Shown: piece after piece, positions 58,201 to 64,000 of the stretch | Position numbering within the stretch: position 1 is the stretch's first letter | Layout: each line of letters starts with the position of its first letter | Origin: Tribonema minus | Taxonomy: Eukaryota; Sar; Xanthophyceae; Tribonematales; Tribonemataceae | Assembly: GCA_017506865.1 (NCBI GenBank) | Contig: JAFCMP010000029.1 | Span: 400,155 to 464,154 of the forward strand | Direction of reading: 5' to 3' | DNA length: 64,000 nt | The notes under the pieces: model-generated | Seen by the model: only the letters and a program-made list of their open reading frames with translations | Told to the model about the DNA's origin: nothing | Databases searched by the model: none | Position numbers and translations under genes: made by a program

Positions 58201-61200
58201 CTGTAGCATTGATCGGCATCAGCCGCTTTCCATTGCCTAATCATTCTGCGTATACATTGGTATGCAAAGAGTGGCACATTCTTCTTCCTTTGAAGCATCC
58301 TTTGATGTGATAAGTGATTAGTGTTTCTGATAATCCCGCAGAGTTGGCTGACGCAGGAATCCCATGAGCTTGTTCTTTCTCAGATGTACCGTTGTGACAC
58401 GGCCTTGGCTGAATCATGTCGCGCCTTACGCCCCGCAGGCAATCCCTACCGCTGGCAAGGTCGGCATAGGTCTGGAGGGGAAGATGGAGGCAGAAGACTT
58501 TCTTGATGAGGGGACCAGGTGGGGTACTACCACCCTGATACATACCTACATACCCTAGTCAAATACCATCCTGATACATACCTACCTACCCTCGCCGAAT
58601 ACCCCTACCCCCCCTGCCCCTAGCCTTGTCGACGAGACAGTGTGATAGGGCCAGCAGCGGGGCTCTGTGCGTGAGAAGAGGTTTTCACACTCTTTTAGGC
58701 AACTAAACGCCAAGTCGTCCAGAATCAACGCATCTGAAGATGGCTCATTTTGTTGCGACTCTGGGGTCAGGATTGGGGTCAGAGTCAGAGTCAGGGCTAG
58801 GGGTTCCTGGTTCTCTGCAACTAAGCACCTGCGGTCACAACAGCCTCGCAATGGCGCTGGCACAATTAAATACTTTCATAAGGATATCTACCTGCTGACA
58901 ATGACGGCTTAGAACTTGCAGCCGCCAGACCTGCTGCTAAAACACGAGTCCCATGATTATTAGAAGTACGCCTCAAGTATTCAAAACAAGATGCTGCGGT
59001 TATGCTGGCGTTGCCGATACTATCACAGTGCACACCAGTTCAGGCGGCGCTGTGTACTCAATAATATAGATATACTTCCGCTTGAGGGGCAAATTCCCCA
59101 TGAAATATGCAAGATGTGCAGCTCTTATGCTTGTGCAATGCGAGCTCTTGCAGCGTCATGTGCTGACCTGCAACTGAAGTGTACTCCTTATGTACTGCGC
59201 AGCCGTCGCCTACATGGACACAGCAAACACCAACTCAAGTGGCACCATGTACTGACCTGTACTTGAAGTGTACTCAACATGTACTCTGCAGGCGTCACCT
59301 ACATGGACACAGCAAACACCAATTCAAAGGGCACCATGTACTGACCTGTACTTGAAATGTACTCTCCGTGTACTCTGCAGGCATTGCCTACATGGACACA
59401 ACGGACCAAAATATGGGCGGCAACATGTATCGCGGCGACGCGGCGGTGGACATTGAGGCATGCGGCGTGTGCAGCATGACCACCAACACGGGCTTCGACA
59501 TCAACTTCAACGAGAAGGGCGAATGGTTGAAGTACACCATCGAGGTGAGCTGAGTATGATCACTGCCATGCATGGGCTGACATTTCACCTTCCCTTTGTG
59601 CATGTGTGCATAGGGCACATGGATGTGTAGGAATGTGATGTTCACATACTCTGTGTTTCAGGAGTAGTAGCATCAGTGAAACACAGCTTTCTGGACATGA
59701 CCGCAAAGACGCGTCTCTGCGCACGTAGCAATCAAAAAGCGGTAGCGGCTAGACCACCTGATAGATGCCGCTTGTCCTGGTAGTCACAACTGATGTCAGC
59801 AAGGGGGTCTCGAACGCCGTAATGATGGCTGCCTCAGCAGCAGCACCGCTGAATGGTGGCCTACGCACCGAACAGCTCATTATTTGATGCATTGCATGAT
59901 AAAAAGTACCGTATATAGTGCTTCAAATCCCCAGTGCAGGGCAGACTTTTGGGGGCTTGAGCATCTGAGCCTGAGCGCAAGCACTTCAACAAACTCACGA
60001 CGCCATAAGTACACTTGCGGATTGACTTCGGCCTCATGGCAATACCGGCGATGCCTACAACAATGAACGTGCATCAGCAATTTTGCAAGGCTACATTACT
60101 TCAACTTATTTCATTCTCCAGCATGCCAACTTCAGTTTGTAACTGTGCGCATCCCCCCCGCCATCTCCATCCAATGCAGGTGCAGGACACGGCCTACTAC
60201 ACCCCCTCTATCACCATCTCGGGCCCCCTCCCCGACCCCCCTGCTCCGCCGGCCCCCCTGGTCCCCCCCCCACCACCACCTAAAGGCCCCCCCGTCATCG
60301 CCAAAACGCAGGGGCCCCCTGCACGTCTGCTGTTGAAAGGTAGCACCGCTCAACGCAAGCTACCACCGGGGGACGGTTTGCCTGCAGGTGACCGTCAGCG
60401 AAATCGTGTTTATTGAAAATATAGGCACCGTGTCTGATTTGAATTGGTATTGCCTACCAGCTAGCGCTCTGCTTTAGCTACGTGCCGCGGGCTATTGGCT
60501 TGTGCCAGACAACTAGTTGTGGCTCTACGCTGCCGCTTCCCTGAGTTTCTTCGCAAAAGCTTGACATGCTACTTCATGCGCCTGTTCCCAATCAGCCGAG
60601 GCGACTGCAGGAGGGCTACAGCCGGTTGGCGTTGCCAACAGCATCATGTCTGCGATGGAAGCAGTCAAAGAGGCGCCCACACAGTCGGTCATATGCATAT
60701 GCCAGAGTAGTCTGAGGCACGTCTCTGGGTTGGCGCGCGCGAGCGTGCATGGCAGCGCTCCACATCCCGTGAAGAGCAGGATACAGCTGACAGGGAATTG
60801 GCAGTTGGGCGCCGCCGACAGCATGGTGGCCAGCCTCACTTGCCAAGCGAGCGCTCAGAGGCGGTATTGGCAGCAACACATTTACCGCCAGCGCGCCGTT
60901 ACCCTCCTATACATCTGCTGTACTACATGACAAACCCGTCCCCGCCAGCCTGCCCTCCCACGGACTGCTGGCGCTGATGCCCTCACAACTTGTTGATAAA
61001 CCCTTGCTAGTCCTAACCTGCACCCTTTCCCTAACTCCACTCTACTCGTTGCAGTCCCCCCCGTCGATGATCCTGCTGCCCCCGCCGCCCCCCCAGTTGC
61101 GCCTGGCAAGCCTGCGAAACCGGTAAAGCCGGCCAAGCCCGCGCCTCTGGCGGTGCAGATGTACGTCGCCGTGACCCCTGGGGCGTGGTTCGAGGCAGCA

Positions 61201-63405
61201 GATCCTGTCTGCGCGGATGGCGCGCCCATGGCCACGCCGGTGAGCACTGCTGTGCACGGCAGAGGGCTAGGATTCGGGTTATGTAACAAGTGGCGGTTCT
61301 TGCAGATGCGGGTGTCATGTTTGTAGGTTTGAAGTTTGTGTTGATCTGCAGGTGCGCTAGCAAGCGCGCAGTATGTGCAGTCAGCACGGACAGCGCGCCC
61401 ATTGCCACGTGATTGATCACTGCTGCGCATATGAGAGCTAGGGTCACGCATCATGTGCAAGACATGCCTTACAGGTTCTGGGAGTCATGCATGTGTGCGC
61501 GTAATATTTCAGTTCCACCAACAGGAGCATGACATGTATAAAGTCTGCGCGGACGGCGTGCCCATCCCCATGCCGGTGAGCGCTGCTGCGCATGCTAGGG
61601 CTAGGGTTAGGGTTGCGCAGCGAGTGAAGAGTGTGCATGCCTTCGTAGGATGCGAGCGTGATGGATGTCGGAAATGAACGTTGGGCAGCTTGTTGTTCAG
61701 ATGCTTAAGGTAGATGCACGAGCGGTGCTACCACCACGTCAGCTTCTGCATGAAAAATACATGTCAGACTGCGCGCTGCATTTCACTTGGCGGAAGCGCA
61801 GCACACAGTGCACAGCATGACCCACCAAACTGCTCTGGCAGATGAGCATCACCGGTACTGAGCTTAGGTCACTTCTCACAGCGTCCAACCACGATTGCTT
61901 GGGTGGGAGGGCCGTGCAATGCGCTGTGCCACCAGTTGAAGTTTGTACTTGTCTGACTCGTTTACCTCCATGTGGCATGGCGGCACACTGACTCAACACC
62001 ATCGTCAACAATACCAAAGCCCAGTACACATTTTGTCGGGCAGGCTGAAAATTCTGTGTCACGTCCTCAGGAGGCTCATCCCTCACAATAGCCCCTCTGC
62101 AAGCGGGGCGCTGCATGCACCGAGCGCCTCCTCCGCACGCAGCCCCACCCCTGAGCACTGTGATCTCTCTGCAAGAGCCTGAGCAGAAACGCGCTGGGCG
62201 CCGCGTGCACCGAGCGCCTCCGCGCAACGCACCCTCTCTGGCATCCGTTAATCACACATTCATGCATCATATTATCATGTTGTTCGACTGCGCTCTGCGG
62301 CGCGCAGGGCACCGTGGACTACGTGACGTACGCCGCCTTCCCCTCCCCCAAGAACCTGCTCCTGTACGAGGGCGCGGTGTGCGTCAAGCTGTGCGTCACC
62401 ACCGGCGGCTTCAACATTGACTTCTTTTCGCTGGCGCCCGCGCTCGATGTGCCGCCGCCCCCCACTGGGCCTATCAACGGCGCTCCGGTGAGTGTCATAG
62501 GCGCGTCTGGTGTTGGTACGAGGAAGCAACAGGTCATGGACGCCCCGTAGGCAGAGCAGCGAGAGAAGACTACAGAGGGTCGAGCTGCTGAGAGCATGAA
62601 GCGAGTTAAGGTAGGTGGGCAAGCAACGCGGCCCCTGAGAAGGAAACGTGCTCAACATGGAAAGACCCAGAGAATGTGGGGAGGCCCAGAAACATCTGAA
62701 GAATATGTTGTGACCCTGCACTGAACTGTAGCCGACCTCCCATGACCTAATTAACAGCAGACCTAAGAGAGCCTGCAATTCCAACATCTTGTTGTGACCG
62801 CGCCCATGATGCTGATGAGTGGCACCTTGCTATAAGGCCTGATCCTGGGGCTCCGCTGCATACAGAAGCAGCGCCCTTGTCGTCATTGATGCGCACTGGG
62901 CCCATTGCTGGTGCACCAGTGGTAAGAAACAGGATCCTTTATGTGAACGTGCACGCCCTAGCCACGGCGGGCCCCCGTCAATAGCGCACTGGTACGCACA
63001 GTAAACAACAGCTTTCTTGTTCTGCAGAGTGCGCCACTGGGCCTATCGATGCCGCGCCGGCGCGTACAGGTGTGCGAGTTTGTTAATCTCTGGGAGAAAA
63101 CGTCAGCAGTATGTTGCCAACTGCTACTTGGAGGTATGTTGCCAACTGCTACTTGGAGGTAGTTCTGGTGCGCTGATTGCAGAATTTCAAAGTGCATCGT
63201 GTGCGCTTTTCAGGCGCTTCGTGTGCAGTATTTCAGTGCAACGCTCCCCGTGCCGCTAACCCTCGCCTAACCCTAACCCTAACCCTAAGCGTATCGCGCG
63301 TGTTGCGCTGTACAGGCCGCCCTCCCCGGCGTGGTTGCTGCAACGGCATTCGACCTCGGTACCAACGCCATGGTGAACGGGGTTCTGGTGCCCAAGCCAC
63401 CCAAG
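36632..63405 (+). CDS. Secreted GSDH-multicopper oxidase-CBM6 fusion protein (3' partial)
   Basis: Twenty-six exons join in unbroken phase to 1106 residues and run off the window: 36632..36787, 38420..38599, 39647..39722, 40183..40306, 40726..40868, 41585..41649, 42663..42778, 45240..45401, 45805..45889, 46191..46410, 47732..47871, 48805..48867, 49644..49787, 51419..51510, 52254..52457, 53871..53988, 54683..54721, 54846..54962, 56368..56469, 57064..57171, 58439..58523, 59381..59544, 60180..60339, 61055..61239, 62308..62487, 63316..63405. The order is: signal peptide (1 to about 28), GSDH/HHIP-like beta-propeller (about 55-345), multicopper oxidase (about 350-815), CBM6 (about 825-915), Pro/Ala/Lys linker, and further CBM6-like modules. 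Weaker donors are GTACGA at 36788, GTACGG at 40307, GC at 45402, GTGGCT at 45890 and GTACTA at 58524. The GSDH-oxidase join rests on the small exon 45805..45889. If it is wrong there are two adjacent genes. Confidence 0.65.
38085..38365 (+). repeat. Two upstream copies of GSDH exon 2's start
   Basis: CAGGTGAA with the VNLVVQQHWEFSPQEKATAL coding segment (real at 38420) is present in decayed form at about 38092-38195 and 38252-38362. Both copies keep a CAG acceptor and the TCATCACGA word, and both end in ATGTAA. Three or four donor-side copies of the same exon (ATCCTCAACATTGAGGACA with AGGTGA) lie at about 38640, 38715, 38805 and 38868. Confidence 0.8.
40985..41330 (+). repeat. Three downstream copies of the GSDH His-motif exon end
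   Basis: The exon end coding DQCGGSATHGVGAINFAST with GTGAGCGCTGCTGCC (40812-40885) recurs at about 41000-41060, 41102-41180 and 41245-41325. The last copy still reads DQCDGSATHGVGAINFASTG. The copies have GCGAGC or GCGAGT in place of GTGAGC at the donor, so they are disarmed. Confidence 0.85.
41735..42150 (+). repeat. Downstream copies of the GSDH MYGEHAQYALF exon
   Basis: Decayed copies of 41585-41660 lie at about 41740-41772, 41828-41937 and 42055-42150. The middle one still reads AQYALFDYGMPA followed by GTGAGTGGC. A polymorphic reader could mistake it for a real exon. Confidence 0.75.
42830..43500 (+). repeat. Six decayed copies of the GSDH GKGIRIAPD exon end
   Basis: The real edge at 42715-42780 (CGACTTCATAGACGGCAAGG to CGCAACAGGT) is echoed near 42850-42915, 42970-43025, 43095-43155, 43215-43260, 43325-43382 and 43430-43495. 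Spacing is about 110-125 bp. The first few copies are preceded by CCCTAACCCT runs. The GGTGA donor context survives in most. Confidence 0.8.
44505..45120 (+). repeat. Four upstream copies of the GSDH GFRNPFR exon start
   Basis: TGCGCAGCGGCGGTTACGCA and the following codons (SGGYAVDQPLVKDVDYTV; real exon at 45240) occur at 44507-44570, 44694-44755, 44873-44937 and 45056-45120. The period is close to 180 bp. Each copy carries the acceptor CAG and keeps the frame for about 18 codons. The flanking CTGAAGTTTGNNAGNGTGCT intron text is duplicated with it. Confidence 0.9.
45486..45602 (+). repeat. Two-copy 58-bp tandem repeat
   Basis: The block GTAGAGTGNGGTAGCAAGCA followed by GTGCTCATCATGTGGGCGTT occurs twice in direct succession. 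It is followed at 45628-45680 by a copy of the GSDH exon end (DVGSGDEPQTERIYR) with the same CTACAGGCGAG donor-like edge. Confidence 0.75.
45887..45953. repeat. Near-perfect 27-bp inverted repeat at an exon end
   Basis: Arms 45887-45913 and 45927-45953 are complementary at 26 of 27 positions, with a 13-base loop. The proposed donor (GT at 45890) lies within the left arm. The loop and inner arm ends are a reverse-complement copy of the start of the next exon (CGGCGAGTACCGCGTG at 46195-46210), and a direct decayed copy lies near 46055-46095. The DNA or RNA could form a strong hairpin. Confidence 0.85.
46495..46605 (+). repeat. Downstream copy of the first copper-site exon
   Basis: GGCCTGCACGTCAGCGGC through CACACGTTCACATGCAAGAT repeats 46300-46405. 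It codes LHVSGAAGGDDVTVVVEPGE in frame, then degenerates. It is preceded by a TTGAAGTTGAAGTTGAAGTT run. Confidence 0.8.
46960..47310 (+). repeat. Tandem intron repeat of about 190 bp with G runs
   Basis: Two units share G-rich starts, GGCGCTGG/GGGGCTGGTGCCAT, TAGCGGCTNGTCAAGCGCGA and GTGCTGAGNAATGTTGGTGC. They lie in the intron between the first and second copper-site exons. No coding role was seen. Confidence 0.6.
47400..47635 (+). repeat. Two upstream copies of the HWYHPHHHG exon start
   Basis: GTGACAGGCGGNCTGCACTG followed by GTACCACCC (real at 47725) occurs at about 47413-47465 and 47578-47630. Both retain an acceptor. Both keep the HWYHP codons; the second changes the distal His codons to Asn. 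Confidence 0.85.
47885..48200 (+). repeat. Three downstream copies of the GGMPEALAGMRQ exon end
   Basis: GAGGCGCTGGCGGGCATGCG and GCAGGTATGTATGTATG (real at 47848-47880) recur at about 47895-47985, 48005-48105 and 48112-48205, with the same TGTAGAGGACAA lead. Copies are 85-95% alike by eye, so the duplication looks recent. Confidence 0.9.
48440..48800 (+). repeat. Intron tandem repeat of about 120-130 bp
   Basis: TTTGCATCTGGTGATGCCA, GTCACATGCTC, CATATATGCCAGTGACCATT and TAGGTATTGATA recur in two good units and one partial unit just before the exon at 48805. These units contain no exon sequence, so purely intronic segments are amplified too. Confidence 0.75.
49975..50745 (+). repeat. Three downstream copies of the oxidase NGCDTFEMAVTQGQW exon end
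   Basis: Copies at about 49990-50085, 50293-50382 and 50645-50740 reproduce VNGCDxFEMAVTQGQWTRL and RMLHHAHA with the GCGGTGAGC or similar donor. The spacers contain CCCTAACCCT and GGGTTAG tracts. The first two copies keep an intact frame and donor over the whole echoed part; the third is eroded. Confidence 0.9.
51845..52115 (+). repeat. Two upstream copies of the SIASRVDVAVRC exon start
   Basis: Decayed copies at about 51850-51930 and 52015-52118 precede the real exon at 52254. All share CTGCGCACGCCGTGT or CTGCGCAGCGTGCCGCGCAT, a CTCNTGTCCATNGCGTC segment and GTGGCGGCGCACTGC-like text. A CTG run at 52203-52238 sits directly before the real acceptor. Confidence 0.75.
55090..55590 (+). repeat. 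Three downstream copies of the HPAHLH exon end
   Basis: CACGTGCAGCTGCAGGGCGC and the VPGWVSLP edge (real at 54913-54972) recur at about 55112-55182, 55327-55397 and, more eroded, 55520-55580. The copies start downstream of the HPAHLH codons, so none could supply the copper ligands. Confidence 0.85.
57180..57350 (+). repeat. Interstitial telomere-like CCCTAA tracts
   Basis: CTAACCCTAACCCTAATCCT and CTAACCCTAACCCTAACCCT runs (57186-57232 and 57308-57350) follow a real donor and its echo. The same motif occurs at 1-45, 160-200, 255-300, 465-550, 10921-10942, 25195-25222, 25280-25330, 42817-42840, 46145-46165, 50468-50500, 52617-52650, 52955-53010, 63250-63292 and 63768-63812. The reverse (GGGTTAG) occurs at 45779-45804, 52709-52752 and 61600-61615. 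Confidence 0.8.
58439..63405 (+). other. CBM6-like carbohydrate-binding modules and linker
   Basis: The first module spans exons 58439, 59381 and the start of 60180. It reads GIGLEGKMEAEDF, IAYMDTTDQNMGGNMYRGDA and VDIEACG, then GEWLKYTIEV joined to QDTAYYTPSITISG, which matches the CBM6 pattern (EAEdF, GGnxYR, VDI, GeWlxYTvxV). A Pro-rich tail and a PAKPVKPAKP-type linker follow. A second unit has YVAVTPGAWFEAADPVC, YVTYAAFPSPKNLLLYEGAV and GGFNIDFFSLAPA. The exon at 63316 (LPGVVAATAFDLGTNAMVNG) opens another module that continues outside the window. Family knowledge: CBM6 binds beta-glucans, xylans or agarose; the ligand here is unknown. Confidence 0.7.
59200..59345 (+). repeat. Two upstream copies of the CBM6 exon start
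   Basis: CTACATGGACACAGCAAACA with CTGCGCAG or CTCTGCAGGCGTC upstream occurs at about 59200-59260 and 59286-59345, before the real GCATTGCCTACATGGACACA at 59381. The ATGTACTGACCTGTACTTGA text between them is also repeated. Confidence 0.85.
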
Positions 63406-64000
63406 GTGATGATTCATCCGTGCTCATGTACCTCTTGGTTGATGGCATTCAGGTGATGCTGCTCACATGCGCTTCTTATTCATCGTTGCTCAGGGCGAGA
63501 AAAAGCCCGATAGATTGATGTCGAGCTTGCTACCAGGACCTACATGCACCCTGTGATAAGGTGTCTCAGTGCGCATTGTCAACCACTTCTAACGCCATAG
63601 CCAAATGGCGTCTCACCCCCCACTACGTTATCTACACCTTGAGATCGGTGGCCCTAGCCGCAGGCGGCTTCATGTATTGATGCTGACCACGGCCATGATG
63701 CAAACGCCGAGTACTCTTCAACTGCTATCGATACGGAATCCCAACGGTGTGTGGGGGCAAGCGCGCCTACCCTAATCCTAACCCAATGCTAGCCCTAATC
63801 CCAACCCTAACCATAAGATGCGGCACACTCCAGCTCCTGCAACCCCACCCTCACCCTTCGTCCTTGCCTTTTCGAGACTATGCACTGCGGTGGCCACTGA
63901 TACAGACTGCACGGCATGCCTGAGGGTGAGTGTTGAGGTGTTAGGGTCAGGGTTAGGATTAGACCTCCCAGGGCTCCAAACCCTGATTTAATTAGAATCC
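63406..64000 (+). other. Intron of the GSDH-oxidase gene, running off the window
   Basis: Follows the donor at 63406 (CCCAAG then GTGATG). It contains CCCTAATCCCAACCCTAACC at about 63770-63812 and a GGGTCAGGGTTAGGATTAGA tract at 63943-63962. No acceptor with a recognisable CBM6 continuation is visible, so the rest of the module must lie further on. Confidence 0.5.

Noticed and set aside
1-64000. tRNA, rRNA or viral genes
   Set aside because: No cloverleaf with A and B boxes, no rRNA core sequence and no viral hallmark protein was recognised by eye on either strand.

Overview
The window is nuclear DNA from a microbial eukaryote. It has GC-rich exons in a more balanced background, many spliceosomal introns with GT-AG (a few GC-AG) borders, no prokaryotic operon structure, and many interstitial CCCTAA/TTAGGG tracts. 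A long PPR protein with a presumed organelle presequence and an algal-style mixture of secreted domains suggest an alga or related protist. I cannot name the lineage. All gene models below were built by hand from splice borders, codon phase and family motifs; none is backed by transcripts.

Layout. (1) 57-3234, +: 3' end of a type I membrane protein with an Fn3/Ig-like ectodomain and a very basic tail. (2) 5120-8323 and 10911-16395, both -: a tandem pair of paralogous multi-exon genes of unknown function; the left copy looks eroded. (3) 17107-22513, -: a multi-pass NiCoT/UreH-like membrane protein. (4) 22925-29037, +: a PPR protein of about 13 repeats with one frameshift in a GC dinucleotide run, divergent from gene 3 across about 410 bp. 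(5) 30636-35283, +: a presumed organellar membrane protein with a C-terminal J-domain. (6) 36632-63405 and beyond, +: a very long gene of at least 26 exons. It reads, in unbroken phase, signal peptide, PQQ-type glucose/sorbosone dehydrogenase (GSDH/HHIP-like) domain, complete multicopper oxidase, then CBM6-like modules; it runs off the window.

Two things stand out. First, gene 6 joins a sugar-dehydrogenase-type domain, an O2-reducing copper oxidase and carbohydrate-binding modules in one predicted secreted polypeptide. If correct, this could be an extracellular carbohydrate-directed redox enzyme. Second, most introns carry 1-7 decayed direct copies of the neighbouring exon edge. Copies of an exon start, with its acceptor, lie upstream of the real exon; copies of an exon end, with its donor, lie downstream. 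These 'exon-edge echoes' occur in nearly every gene here and make up much of the intron sequence. Telomere-like repeats, C-homopolymers placed as polypyrimidine tracts and a recurring GTGAGCGCTGCTG 5' splice context belong to the same intron landscape.
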